A stretch of 64,000 nt of DNA from Halobacteriales archaeon YIM A00013 (GCA_025041195.1 JAKCFM010000002.1:1-64000); one strand, 5' to 3'. Numbered from the stretch's first letter, positions 39,263 through 48,781 are shown. Numbers and translations: made by a program. Notes: generated by a model not told the origin, from the letters alone.

Positions 39263-39313
39263 TAACTCTATACTACTAGATCATAGGTATTATTAGAATA
39301 GATCATAGAGTTA
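39263..39313. promoter_or_regulatory. inverted and direct repeats upstream of the importer operon
   Basis: TAACTCTAT at 39263-39271 and ATAGAGTTA at 39305-39313 form a perfect 9-bp inverted repeat with a 33-bp centre. Within it, AGATCATAG occurs twice in direct orientation (39278-39286 and 39300-39308). The cluster ends 9 bp before the ATG of the binding-protein gene, a plausible operator for a transport regulator. Function is inferred. Confidence 0.45.
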
Positions 39314-39322
39314 GTAACACTG

Positions 39323-40351
39323 ATGGTTCAAATCTCTCGCCGAAGACTGATCCAGGGAGCAAGTGTAACTATGGTTGCCACTACGGGAATCGCAGGGTGT
39401 CTTGGTCGAGGAGGTGGATCCCTCGATTCCGTGACAGTCGCGTACGTTCCAATTTATCCGAACATGCAACATTACGTGATGGAACAAGAGAACTATTATG
39501 AGGACATCCCAGCGGATATCATAGTAGAGCGATTCAGCTCTGGTCCTAGCGTCGTAACGGCGTTTGCCAGTGGGGATGTCGACGTTGCCCTCTTTGGAAT
39601 CACCCCTGCGATGGTTCTCGTCGACAAAGGCACCAACGCGGGTATTCTCGCAGCCAATTCGAAAAACGGATTCAGGATCATGTCCACAACCGAGCTCGTC
39701 GACCTCTATGAACAGGAGGGTCCGAACACGTTCGAGCGCTTTGAGAAAGAGCATGGCCGCAAGATACGATTCGGTGGCCCTCCGGCCGGAAGCGTTCCTG
39801 ATATTGTGCTTCGGTATTGGATGCAAGAGGATCTCGATGTTGGCGAGATGGATAGCGTCATCACCAAGGTGAAAGTCTCGCCGGCAATGGCGGTCCAGAC
39901 AATCCAATCGGGTGATATCGACGCGACGATCATCCAAGAGCCGTTCGCGACGGTGATCGAACAGGATAACGGCTACGGCGAGCTCTCCTGGTCTGGAAGT
40001 ATTCTCAAAAACCATCCGGTTACGGTGTTGTTCGCGAATCAGAAGGTAATCGATGACAGAGCGATTTCGCAGTCGCTAGTCGAACAACATATCTCGGCAA
40101 CCGAGTTCACGGCAGAATCACCGGATACGGCTGCTGGTCATGCCGCATCGGTGATCGGTTCGGGAGTGAGCGAGAATCTCGCTACAGAGGCTGTGGACTC
40201 TAGGGCGTCTGCGTTCACTTCGAATCCCCATCATATCACCGACCAGGCGGCGACGATGTGTAAATTCGTCGCCAACGTCGGGAACATCGAAGAACCGATC
40301 GCGACCGAGAATCTGTTCGCGTACGAATCCTACGACGCCATTCAGGGATGA
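39323..40351 (+). CDS. Tat lipoprotein, TauA/SsuA-like ABC substrate-binding protein
   Basis: The 342-residue protein has a Tat signal with three arginines (SRRRLIQGA) and a lipobox IAGC with Cys26, so it is anchored on the outside of the membrane. The rest fits the NMT1/TauA/SsuA fold: VAYVPIYPNMQHYVMEQE, FASGDVDVALFGITPAMV, GGPPAGSVPDIVLRYW and a second SGDIDATIIQEPFA. This family binds taurine, sulfonates, nitrate, pyrimidine precursors and others. The ligand cannot be told. ATGA overlap links it to the permease. Confidence 0.88.
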   Translation: MVQISRRRLIQGASVTMVATTGIAGCLGRGGGSLDSVTVAYVPIYPNMQHYVMEQENYYEDIPADIIVERFSSGPSVVTAFASGDVDVALFGITPAMVLVDKGTNAGILAANSKNGFRIMSTTELVDLYEQEGPNTFERFEKEHGRKIRFGGPPAGSVPDIVLRYWMQEDLDVGEMDSVITKVKVSPAMAVQTIQSGDIDATIIQEPFATVIEQDNGYGELSWSGSILKNHPVTVLFANQKVIDDRAISQSLVEQHISATEFTAESPDTAAGHAASVIGSGVSENLATEAVDSRASAFTSNPHHITDQAATMCKFVANVGNIEEPIATENLFAYESYDAIQG

Positions 40352-41190
40352 GAAAACAGACTACTACTAGCTCCCACACGATGGTCGCCAACACTTTAGA
40401 GGTGGACCTGCAGCGGTGTCTGCGCGGATTGGGTGGTCTCTTCGTGTTCTTGCTTGTCTGGTGGCTTGGCGCAATGGCGACCCAGCCGTCGTATCTGGTA
40501 CCTGGCCCCCTCGATTCGGGGCGCGCGTTTGTCGACCTGTTCGCAACCTCGACTGCGATTATCGTCCCCGTCCTAGGCAACCGACTAGTCCTACCGACCG
40601 GATTTGCACATCTCGTACAGACGTTGTTCCATTACGTTCCGGGACTTCTCCTCGGTGCCAGCTGTGGTATCGGGCTTGGGATAACGATGGGCTGGAACGG
40701 TGCACTCGATGACTGGTTGCGGCCGCTCGTCCGGATGCTTCGACCAATTCCGCCACTGGCGTGGATCGTCTTTGCGCTTGTCTGGTTCGGCATTCACCAT
40801 ACCGGTGCGGCGTTCATCGTCTTCGTCGGTGCGTTCTGGATCAATTTCTACGGCGCGTACAGTGGTGTCGAAGGCGTCCCAGGCAAGCTGACCGATGCTG
40901 CATCAACGCTAGGCGTAGAACGAGAGCTTTCAATGCTCAAACTCGTCGCGCTACCAAACGCCGCTCCCCAGTTATTGACAGGATTCCGGACGAGCATGGG
41001 TCGGTGCTGGATGATTGTCGTTGGAGCAGAACTGTTCGGTGCACCCGGTGTCGGCTATGAGATCATCAACGCCTCGAACAATCTCGCGATGGCGACTAGC
41101 GTCGCGTACATGTTTCTGATCAGCTTGGCATTCCTCTGTATGGACGTTGGATTCCGATTCTTCGAACGGAGGGTTCTTGCATGGCGCTGA
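40348..41190 (+). CDS. ABC importer permease, TauC/SsuC-like
   Basis: The 280-residue membrane protein has about six spans and the BPD_transp_1 core. The EAA-like loop reads AASTLGVERELSMLKLVALPNAAPQLLTGFR around 188-218. It starts inside the stop of the binding-protein gene and overlaps the ATPase gene by 10 bp, so all three are one transcription unit. Confidence 0.92.
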   Translation: MRKQTTTSSHTMVANTLEVDLQRCLRGLGGLFVFLLVWWLGAMATQPSYLVPGPLDSGRAFVDLFATSTAIIVPVLGNRLVLPTGFAHLVQTLFHYVPGLLLGASCGIGLGITMGWNGALDDWLRPLVRMLRPIPPLAWIVFALVWFGIHHTGAAFIVFVGAFWINFYGAYSGVEGVPGKLTDAASTLGVERELSMLKLVALPNAAPQLLTGFRTSMGRCWMIVVGAELFGAPGVGYEIINASNNLAMATSVAYMFLISLAFLCMDVGFRFFERRVLAWR

Positions 41191-41990
41191 ATTCGAGCTC
41201 ACCGTCCAATTGGGAGGGTAACGAGAAAATCAGCGCTCGGAATATCAGCAGATTCTATGGGTCAACCCGAGCACTCGCAGATGTTTCGTTTTCGGTTGCG
41301 GATGGCGAATTCTTCTGTGTGGTGGGTCCCTCGGGTTGTGGGAAGACCACGCTGTTACGTGCGATAGCTGGTCTCGAAGACGTAGATAGCGGCTCGGTTG
41401 TGATTGACGGGGTCCCAGTCACCAGTCCAGATCTGAATCGCGGAATGGTTTTTCAAGAGTACGCACTGTTTCCCTGGCGAACCGTCCGTGGAAACATCCG
41501 GTTTGGTCTCGACCGTCCCTCGTGTGAGTGTCCGGACTGCGAGACACGGGTTCAGGAGTTGGTCGACCTCGTTGGACTTGATGGCTCCGAGGACGCGTAT
41601 CCGAAGGAATTGTCCGGTGGTATGAAACAGCGTGTCGGGATAGCACGCGCGCTCGCCGTCGATCCGGAGATCCTGTTGATGGACGAACCCTTTGCTAGTG
41701 TAGATGCTCGAACACGTGACCGCCTGCATGCCGAATTGCTCGACATTTGGACCCAGACCGAACAGACCATCGTGTTCGTCACGCACGACATCAACGAAGC
41801 GGTGACGTTGGCCGATCGCGTGCTCATCATGGACGACGACCCTGGAACTGTCCAGTCTATGGTTACTGTCGATATTGACCGTCCACGCCAGCGGACAGCC
41901 CAAGCGTTCGTCGAATACGTCATTCAGGTCAGAGATGAGCTCGGCACATCGCATTCTGTTACCGAAGAACCGTTAATGAAGGATATTTGA
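41181..41990 (+). CDS. ABC importer ATPase, TauB/SsuB-like
   Basis: The 269-residue ATPase has Walker A GPSGCGKTT near residue 52, Q-loop MVFQEYALFPWRTV near 90, signature LSGGMKQRVGIARAL near 142, Walker B ILLMDEPFASVD near 164 and the switch His in VTHD. Two extra cysteines occur in CECPDCETRV near 114-123, an uncommon small insertion. It completes the TauABC-like importer. Confidence 0.93.
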   Translation: MALNSSSPSNWEGNEKISARNISRFYGSTRALADVSFSVADGEFFCVVGPSGCGKTTLLRAIAGLEDVDSGSVVIDGVPVTSPDLNRGMVFQEYALFPWRTVRGNIRFGLDRPSCECPDCETRVQELVDLVGLDGSEDAYPKELSGGMKQRVGIARALAVDPEILLMDEPFASVDARTRDRLHAELLDIWTQTEQTIVFVTHDINEAVTLADRVLIMDDDPGTVQSMVTVDIDRPRQRTAQAFVEYVIQVRDELGTSHSVTEEPLMKDI

Positions 41991-42008
41991 CATTAAAGAG
42001 TAATCAAT

Positions 42009-42035
42009 ATCTATAAAAATTTATTATCCATAGAT
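42009..42035. promoter_or_regulatory. promoter-like element before the ECF genes
   Basis: ATCTAT (42009-42014) and ATAGAT (42030-42035) are inverted around AT-rich DNA containing tataaaa (42012-42018), about 70 bp upstream of the CbiM-like ATG. It may be a TATA box for a separate promoter of the ECF genes. The evidence is weak. Confidence 0.3.
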
Positions 42036-42084
42036 GTCCAACAAGGTAAGATTATTATAATTGCATCCATATTTGTTAAAACGG

Positions 42085-42765
42085 ATGGCACACATTCACC
42101 TCGGAGAAGGGACATTCCCGCTGTGGGCACTGCTTTTCTGGACACTCCTTGGCGTTGGACTGATCGGTGCTGTGGTGTATCGGGTCCGGAAGGGAGGTAT
42201 CGAGACACACCAGATCGCTCTCGCGGGTATCGGCGCGGCCGCGAGTTTCGCGATCTTCCAGTTGAACATTCCCGTGTGGGGTGGCATCCACATGAACCTC
42301 ACCGGTCTCGTTGGGATCCTTGCCGGGCCGCTGCTCGGGGTACTCATCACGCTGGTCGTGAACATCTTCTCTACGGCGGTCGGACACGGTGCAATCGGTC
42401 TGCTCGGTGCGAATACGCTTGTCAACGCTACCGAAGCCATTGTCGCCTACTACGCGTTCAAAACGTTGCTAGGGATGGATTGGGACATTTTTCCAGCCAG
42501 CACAAGTGCGGCGACGCTTGGGCTCTCGGTAGGGGCCTTCCTGATGGGTGCGATCATCGTCATCAGTGGTGTGAACGGGAGCGCATTGCCTCGTGGTGAA
42601 CTGACGATAGCCGTCGCAGGTTTAGTTGGGCTCAATCTCGGTGTCGCCGTCATTGAGGGAATTCTCACTGGCTTTATCATTCGGTTTCTAGTCTCCGTTC
42701 GGCCCGACCTCATTGGGATCGTCGATCGTGGTACACGAGAAGAGACGACCGGGGTGACTGCTTGA
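42085..42765 (+). CDS. CbiM-like ECF transporter S-component
   Basis: From ATG 42085 the protein has 226 residues and about seven spans, with the CbiM/NikM pattern. Canonical CbiM starts MHIxDG and has a GTSGHL-type metal loop. Here the N-terminus reads MAHIHLGEG and the loop is NIPVWGGIHMNLTG, so both metal-contact sites are altered though His-rich. VGHGAIGLLGANTLVNA matches the family's later motif. CbiM proteins import Co2+ and NikM Ni2+. The changed motifs leave the substrate open. An in-frame TTG at 42061 is less likely. The next gene starts in its stop codon (TGATG). Confidence 0.82.
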   Translation: MAHIHLGEGTFPLWALLFWTLLGVGLIGAVVYRVRKGGIETHQIALAGIGAAASFAIFQLNIPVWGGIHMNLTGLVGILAGPLLGVLITLVVNIFSTAVGHGAIGLLGANTLVNATEAIVAYYAFKTLLGMDWDIFPASTSAATLGLSVGAFLMGAIIVISGVNGSALPRGELTIAVAGLVGLNLGVAVIEGILTGFIIRFLVSVRPDLIGIVDRGTREETTGVTA

Positions 42766-43088
42766 TGCAGCGATGGAAACAGTACGGCGGGCTCGCTGGC
42801 CTGTTTGCGGTTTGTCTTGCTGCTGGGTTGTGGGGCTTTCGCTCTACTGGCGGCGCACTCCCGTGGGCAAAGCGCTCCGCAAAGACACTCCACCGTGGCG
42901 TAAACGAAGGCGGCGGCGTGCTCATTGACTTCGGTCGCGGTATCGTTGTAGCTGGTCCGATCCGAAAGAACGGTATGATAATCGAGTTTGTTGCACTCGT
43001 TCTCTTGCTCGTTGTCCTCGGAGTCGGCATGTACGTCTACGCGGACCGCTACGGCGGTTTCGACGACGAGGAACACACAGCACCCTAA
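42765..43088 (+). CDS. CbiN/PDGLE-like small membrane component
   Basis: The 107-residue protein has two spans (about 8-24 and 68-86) joined by an extracellular loop (RSTGGALPWAKRSAKTLH), the topology of CbiN or PDGLE-domain proteins that support CbiM in metal uptake. It is coupled to the CbiM-like gene by overlapping stop and start. Identification rests on topology and gene order more than on sequence. Confidence 0.65.
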   Translation: MQRWKQYGGLAGLFAVCLAAGLWGFRSTGGALPWAKRSAKTLHRGVNEGGGVLIDFGRGIVVAGPIRKNGMIIEFVALVLLLVVLGVGMYVYADRYGGFDDEEHTAP

Positions 43089-43090
43089 TC

Positions 43091-43903
43091 GTGACGACAC
43101 TCTCGAATCACGTCCCGGACCCGCGACTCATCACGACCATTGCCGAGCGGCGGGACGGACTATTGCACCGCGTTAATCCTTGGACGAAGGTCGGTATCGG
43201 TGGCGCCCTCGTCATTGCCGTCACGGTGTTCGACCGGTTCGCGCTTCTGTCTGGACTGTACGGCGCCGTGCTGGTCGTGTATGGGCTCGGAAAATTACCC
43301 TTCCAACGGCTGGCTGGCTGGTATACACTTCCGATGCTGTTCATCATTTCTGTCGCCGGGCCGCTGGCGTTTCTTGAGCCAGGTACACCAATCGGTGGTG
43401 CGCTCTCGACATCGCAGGGTGAACTCTCGGTCACGTGGGCGGGACTCGTTCTTTTCTTGGAGCTCAGCTTTCGATCACTTACGGTCGTCACATTCACTTT
43501 GACAGCGTCGATGACCACAGAATACTCCGATATCGTGTATGTGGTCGGACGGCTGCTCCCCCGGCCACTCGATCAGATCGCGTTACTTACGTATCGGTTC
43601 ACGTTCGTCATGCTCGAGACACTCGAGAACCTAGTAAAAGCCGCACAATCCCGAGGTGCGAACTTCTCGGAGTTCTGGTCGAACAAGCGGCTGTACGCGA
43701 GAATCTTCGGTATGACAATGCTATCGGCAATTGAGAAATCCGAACGGCTCGTCAAGTCGATGGAGGCCCGCGGTTACAACGGTGACATTACACTGTACGG
43801 CGATGTCTCGGATCCACCGGCACACGAACTGGTCGTCGTCCTCGGCTCCTACGCTGTTGTTGTCGGCTACGCAACGTTCGTGGTTTATGGGGTGGGACTG
43901 TGA
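43091..43903 (+). CDS. CbiQ-like ECF transmembrane component (EcfT)
   Basis: The 270-residue protein begins at GTG 43091. It contains HRVNPWTKVG (about 26-35), the usual start of EcfT proteins. Four to five spans follow, and ARG motifs AAQSRGANFSEF and KSMEARGYNGD contact the ATPase. It couples CbiM to ATP hydrolysis. Confidence 0.9.
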   Translation: MTTLSNHVPDPRLITTIAERRDGLLHRVNPWTKVGIGGALVIAVTVFDRFALLSGLYGAVLVVYGLGKLPFQRLAGWYTLPMLFIISVAGPLAFLEPGTPIGGALSTSQGELSVTWAGLVLFLELSFRSLTVVTFTLTASMTTEYSDIVYVVGRLLPRPLDQIALLTYRFTFVMLETLENLVKAAQSRGANFSEFWSNKRLYARIFGMTMLSAIEKSERLVKSMEARGYNGDITLYGDVSDPPAHELVVVLGSYAVVVGYATFVVYGVGL

Positions 43904-44769
43904 GCCTGGACGAGGTACCGCTGGTCAATCTACGGTGTGAGGCGCACACGTATCCTGACGGAACGGTCGGGATACACGACATAGAGTTTAGCGTTTACCC
44001 GGACGAAGTCATCGCGCTCGTCGGTGGCAACGGAGCTGGGAAATCGACACTCCTCGAACATCTGAATGCGACACTCGTTCCCGGCGACGGCGAACTCGTA
44101 ATCGACGGCACGCAGATCACCGAGAACAATATATCATATGCTAGGGAAGAAGTTGGCATCGTTTTTCAGGATGCCGATATGCAACTCGTCGCACCTACGG
44201 TTCTTGATGATGTGATGTTCGGCCTCCAGAACTACGGCATCCCCGACGACGAATCGAAACAGCGCGCTCGTGAGGCGCTCGCAATTGTCGACGCAGGCCA
44301 CCTCGAAGACCAGATTCCCCACTACCTGAGCGGCGGGGAAAAACGCCTGGTCGGCATTGCTGGCGTGCTCGTCCTCGAGCCGAGCGTCGTCGTACTAGAT
44401 GAACCGCTCGCGGGCCTTGACCCTGAGCGCTCCCGACTGGTCACCGACCGGATTCGGCAGATTCACGAGAGGGGTATCAGTGTCGCCTTCTCGACTCACG
44501 ACCTCGACTTTGCTGCAACGGTCGCAGATCGTGTTTGCGTGATGGCTGACGGTACGATCGTTGAGTGCGGGACCCCCCGAGAGGTTTTCTACGACGACCC
44601 GTTGTTGGCGAAAGCGAATCTTCACCCGCCGAGTGCAGTTCGTGTGGCTCGTAATGCAGGGTTGGGAGCACAGCCAGTGACGGAAGCTCATCTTGTTGCA
44701 CTCCTCACGGGAGCTTGCAACTCGGAAACCGACCAGACATTACCACCAGATGGTAGCGAACACGTCTGA
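43900..44769 (+). CDS. CbiO-like ECF ATPase (EcfA)
   Basis: The 289-residue ATPase starts at GTG 43900 overlapping the previous stop (GTGA). It has Walker A GGNGAGKST near 42, Q-loop IVFQDADMQLVAPTV near 88 (the ECF-type QxPD-like form), signature LSGGEKRLVGIAGVL near 141, Walker B VVVLDEPLAGLD near 163 and switch STHDLDF. It ends the CbiMNQO-like operon. Confidence 0.93.
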   Translation: MSLDEVPLVNLRCEAHTYPDGTVGIHDIEFSVYPDEVIALVGGNGAGKSTLLEHLNATLVPGDGELVIDGTQITENNISYAREEVGIVFQDADMQLVAPTVLDDVMFGLQNYGIPDDESKQRAREALAIVDAGHLEDQIPHYLSGGEKRLVGIAGVLVLEPSVVVLDEPLAGLDPERSRLVTDRIRQIHERGISVAFSTHDLDFAATVADRVCVMADGTIVECGTPREVFYDDPLLAKANLHPPSAVRVARNAGLGAQPVTEAHLVALLTGACNSETDQTLPPDGSEHV

Positions 44770-45084
44770 CTCTCGAGATATCGCGAGTTGCTTTCGTAAC
44801 AAAAAGAGATCATTGCCTTACGGTACGCATAGGTAACCGTTATGACTGCCCTCGCGTAAACGGCTTTAGTATTCTGGTTTCATCTTGCAGTTCTGGCTCG
44901 AATAGGTCACCCCAGATTCCTCTAGTCCCAGTTTTTCTCGTCTGCTTGCTGTATTCGATCTGGCGATCATTCGATCCTCTAAATTTGAACTCGGATCCCA
45001 TTGTGTTCGATACTCACTCAAGACTTGATAATATCAAATTATTATCAAATACTCCATGATGATTAGCAGTCCCTTCGTGGAATA
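44770..45084. other. convergent intergenic region with a hairpin
   Basis: Between the ECF operon and the leftward giant regulator. It contains no gene. A perfect inverted repeat TTGATAATA (45025-45033) / TATTATCAA (45040-45048) with a 6-base loop lies just past the 3' end of the regulator gene and may be a terminator serving either strand. Confidence 0.5.
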
Positions 45085-48000
45085 CTAACGGACAGTGTCT
45101 GTACTGTCGTCCTCGCTATCGAGATGCGCAGTGAGTGTAGCATGATGCTCAGAAAGTGATTCACGTTGGTCGATAAACTCGACTTCATTGACGAGATTTG
45201 TTACTGCCTCGTAGTGCATGAGTGCTGACTCATCGTCTCCCAGAACCTCGTATATCTCGCCGAGTCGTTTCTGGACCTTGATCGTATCGCGTTGTGCGTC
45301 CATATCACTGTAGATTTCAACAGCTTTTACAAACCAGTCACGGGCTTGCTCGGTGTTGTCCACCTCACAGGCAAGGTCGCCTAAGACGACGAGAGTTTGA
45401 GCTTCTTCGTATCGATTATCAATTTCCCGACACAATGTCAGCGCCTCTATGAGATGTGTCTTTGCCTCGGTGAAGTTTCCCTGTTTTCGCGCGACCTGTC
45501 CGAGACAACGACGGACCCGAGCGCTGTTTTCAGTGTCTTCTATTTCGTGGGAGAGATCGAGGCTTCGTTGTACGTATTCCTCGGCTTGGGAAGGTTCATC
45601 ACGGAGAAGAGCGATCACTCCAAGTTCACACAGCCCTTGAGCCTTCAGCTTCTCCATACCGATCTCTTGTGCCAAGGTGAGTCCCTGCTTGCAGTACTTC
45701 TCGGCGCGGTCAAAGCTACCGCGCCGTCTCATGATGTACGTGAGATTGATTGATGAGTACGACATCATAATGGTATTGTCGAGACTTCGACTGATTTCAA
45801 TGCTCTGTGTTAGATACCGCTCTGCGCGATCGTAATCGCCATACAGACTAAATGTCCTCCCAAGATTGTTCAAGCATTTACTTTTCCACTTAGGTGGGGC
45901 TTCAATTTCACGGTAAATCTCAAGACTCTTCTCGAAGTATGCTACCGCCTGCTTGAGGTCGCCACGGCCGAACGCGATTGCACCGAGACCGTTGGTGCAG
46001 GATGCTTCTCCCAACCGGTAATCGATCTCGCGGAACTTGGCAAGAGCGGTCGTTGTCTGCTCCTGGGCCAACGTACTCTTGCCGTTCTCATTGGCGATCA
46101 GTCCGAGATAGCCGTGACTTTGGGCACGTACTTTCGTGAGCGACTCTGTCTTGGTCATCTCGGTAGCGAGAGCGAGGGACCGTTCGAGTTCGTTCTTTGC
46201 TTGGCGATGGTTACCAGTATAGAAATACATGCGGCCGCACAACTGCGCACACCTCGGGCGCATCACCGGCGAGCACGGGGTGGGACGCTCGAGACTTGTA
46301 CTGGTTGTCTCGAACAACGGAGCAAGTTCAGGGCGGTCTAACCCGAGTTGAAAGAGCTGTTCGATGGTTGTATCGACCCATTCGGTCGGCATACTGGCGA
46401 TTCGATCGATCGTCGGTGTATTACCATCCAGTAATTCCACGCACTTGTCACGTCGATCGGGATCAGCAGCCAGTTCCAGGAGCGCATTCAGACAGCGCTC
46501 GAATCGCTGGCATACCACGCGGGTGGTGTCGGTAACGTTGAGCACATGAGAAAGAAACAGCTCCGACCACGCCTCGTGAACTGCTCTGTAGGGAGCTGCG
46601 TCGGTGGTGTTGTCCTCCTCGAAGATGATCTGACCCTCAAGTGAAGAAAGCGTGTCGCGTACCGCTATGACCTCCTCCCCGGTCTCAGCTAGCGCGTACA
46701 CAAGGGCGGGCTTGACGCTCACTCCAGTTGCATTAAGAAGGTTCACTAGGATTCCCACATCGAGCGCGAGTTCGCTTTCTGTGTAGAGCGCTTTGTAGGT
46801 TCGATGGATCTCCTCTGTGAGTGTGGTGGGTGTTCGCAGTTCCTCTCTTGCGATCGGGTCGGCAGTGAGCGTAAGTCGATGCAACACGAAGAGAAGATCG
46901 CTGGGATGGCTCGTTTGTTCCTGTTCACACTGAGATTTGGTAGCAACGGCTGTTGAATCGTCTCGAAGCAGATACGAAGCGGAAGCATCAATCGCGCCGT
47001 CAGTCGTGTCTTTAAAGCGTTGAATGAGCCGTTCACACTCCTGTGTATCGAATGTAGGCATTGTGACTGTCTCGATACCTTCTGTGCGGTAAGCGCTAAG
47101 GCGCGCCTCCCGTGGAAATGCCGTTGGATCATCCCACTCACCCTTGCGGGAATCCACGAGGAACGTTACGCTTGGGTCCGCGCGGAACTCTTTCATTACC
47201 CGAAAGACTGTGTTCGCCTCGGCGCGCACGGCATCTTCAACAATCACGAGTGTATGGCCGTCAGTTGCGCGCAATTGCGCACTGAGGATGGCCGGTGACT
47301 CGAAGCTAACTCCATTGCCACTCTCGCGGTAGAACACTGCACCGTGCCCCTGCTCATACCAGCGGCACGCGACAGACTTACAGACAGTGCTTTTTCCGGA
47401 TCCTGGTGACCCGATTAGAGCGTGATCGGTACCCGTCGTAAGCAACGCTATTAGATCGTCAGTGAGGGACTGACGACTCTCGTCTGTCCGCCGTTCAATG
47501 GCGTAGCCGGCGTGGACATCAACGAGGTCAAACCCAGCCCGCCAAGCGATAGCCGAAGACTGCGCCGCTCGTTCAGCGAAATACTCGGCTGTTACCTTGA
47601 CGAACCCTTCAGCCTCACGTTCAACGCGCCCAGGATCAGCAATCGCCGAGAGAGCAACACCGCTTGTCGAACGGATCGCATCCTGCCAGTCGGTGGTCGT
47701 TTCGACTGCCCGCTCCTGGACGCGTTCATAATAATCCTCAGCCCACGCGAGCGCTACGTCTGTTTCAAGATGAAATGCCCCAACCATACGCTGATCACTA
47801 TAGACCAGAATTGAGCCAACTGATCCCGTTTCGGTCTCACCAAGGATGAGTCCAAACGGTGGTGTATCAGCAGTGAATGTCGTGATTGTTCCTGCCCCAG
47901 CGGCAGTCATCTCGGCAAACGGCCCAGGGAACTCGCTAGCCAGGCCAGCTGCGACGTCAGCGTCCGTGGTGAGTACAAAGACTGCCCCGTGGCGTACGAC

Positions 48001-48759
48001 TTGCTGGTGACAGACATCAATAAGCTGTGGGTTTGGGAGGGTCGGAAGTACTGCTCGGATCCGGCTGGCTGTATCAAGTCGATTGTGCACACCAGCGAGA
48101 AATTGATAGGGTGTCGCTGTGTCAGCTCGCTCACTGTCGGCTTGGGCCACCACTGCTGGCGGGAGAGCACACTCATCGGGGAGGTAAGCAAGCAGGTCCC
48201 GACCAGCAAGCAGTTCGGTGAGCGTTGCAAGCAGCGTGCGGTACCGGGTAGAAATCTGCTGCCCAATTGGTGTAGTTACATAGCCAGCCGAGATCCGCTG
48301 GATAAAACCGGCGCTTTCTAACGTGCGAACGGTCCAATCGACTGTTGAGCGAGCATAGGGGAGCTCCGCAACGAGGGTACGTTTATCACGTGGGGTCTGG
48401 GCGAACAAAAGGAGATCAAGGCGGTTGGCGACCAGTTCTAGTGCGTCCGCGCGCTCCTCATCGGCGCACCACAGGGGGGTATCTCCAGCTTCGTGGGCTG
48501 CCATGGCCGTGACGTCTCCCACAAACTCGTCGTAGACTGAGAGGACAAGTCTGGCAAATAGGGTTAGTGAATGGTGGTCTCCGTTGGTGGTGATCAGCCC
48601 CCATTCCTCGAATGCATTGAGTATTCGATAAATAGTTGACTGCGAGACTGATGTGTCTTCGGCGAGCGTCGCCGGATCGGTTGGTGACTCACTGAGCGTC
48701 GCCAGCACTGCATGGCGCTTGTAGAGGAGAGTGACGAGATCGGTGGCCGTTTTACTCAT
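45085..48759 (-). CDS. HTH-FilR1-STAND NTPase-TPR giant regulator
   Basis: The 1224-residue protein joins modules seldom seen together. An N-terminal winged helix (about 10-70, SVSQSTIYRILNAFEEWGL) is followed by a second winged helix (about 105-170, ARSTVDWTVRTLESAGFIQR). A haloarchaeal FilR1/DUF1724-like sensor domain covers about 215-350. A STAND-type P-loop NTPase has Walker A GSPGSGKST at 450-458 and Walker B HTLVIVEDA at 502-510, and a long TPR array runs from about 810 to 1190. The plan recalls bacterial AfsR/MalT regulators, where NTPase and TPRs gate DNA binding. The NTPase flank (AWRAGFDLVDVHAGY) is paralogous to the protein at 14783-18052. The promoter carries an inverted repeat next to its TATA box, hinting at self-control. 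A secreted hydrolase is divergently transcribed. Confidence 0.87.
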   Translation of the reverse strand: MSKTATDLVTLLYKRHAVLATLSESPTDPATLAEDTSVSQSTIYRILNAFEEWGLITTNGDHHSLTLFARLVLSVYDEFVGDVTAMAAHEAGDTPLWCADEERADALELVANRLDLLLFAQTPRDKRTLVAELPYARSTVDWTVRTLESAGFIQRISAGYVTTPIGQQISTRYRTLLATLTELLAGRDLLAYLPDECALPPAVVAQADSERADTATPYQFLAGVHNRLDTASRIRAVLPTLPNPQLIDVCHQQVVRHGAVFVLTTDADVAAGLASEFPGPFAEMTAAGAGTITTFTADTPPFGLILGETETGSVGSILVYSDQRMVGAFHLETDVALAWAEDYYERVQERAVETTTDWQDAIRSTSGVALSAIADPGRVEREAEGFVKVTAEYFAERAAQSSAIAWRAGFDLVDVHAGYAIERRTDESRQSLTDDLIALLTTGTDHALIGSPGSGKSTVCKSVACRWYEQGHGAVFYRESGNGVSFESPAILSAQLRATDGHTLVIVEDAVRAEANTVFRVMKEFRADPSVTFLVDSRKGEWDDPTAFPREARLSAYRTEGIETVTMPTFDTQECERLIQRFKDTTDGAIDASASYLLRDDSTAVATKSQCEQEQTSHPSDLLFVLHRLTLTADPIAREELRTPTTLTEEIHRTYKALYTESELALDVGILVNLLNATGVSVKPALVYALAETGEEVIAVRDTLSSLEGQIIFEEDNTTDAAPYRAVHEAWSELFLSHVLNVTDTTRVVCQRFERCLNALLELAADPDRRDKCVELLDGNTPTIDRIASMPTEWVDTTIEQLFQLGLDRPELAPLFETTSTSLERPTPCSPVMRPRCAQLCGRMYFYTGNHRQAKNELERSLALATEMTKTESLTKVRAQSHGYLGLIANENGKSTLAQEQTTTALAKFREIDYRLGEASCTNGLGAIAFGRGDLKQAVAYFEKSLEIYREIEAPPKWKSKCLNNLGRTFSLYGDYDRAERYLTQSIEISRSLDNTIMMSYSSINLTYIMRRRGSFDRAEKYCKQGLTLAQEIGMEKLKAQGLCELGVIALLRDEPSQAEEYVQRSLDLSHEIEDTENSARVRRCLGQVARKQGNFTEAKTHLIEALTLCREIDNRYEEAQTLVVLGDLACEVDNTEQARDWFVKAVEIYSDMDAQRDTIKVQKRLGEIYEVLGDDESALMHYEAVTNLVNEVEFIDQRESLSEHHATLTAHLDSEDDSTDTVR

Positions 48760-48781
48760 TTGTTAGCGATAACTGTACTAT

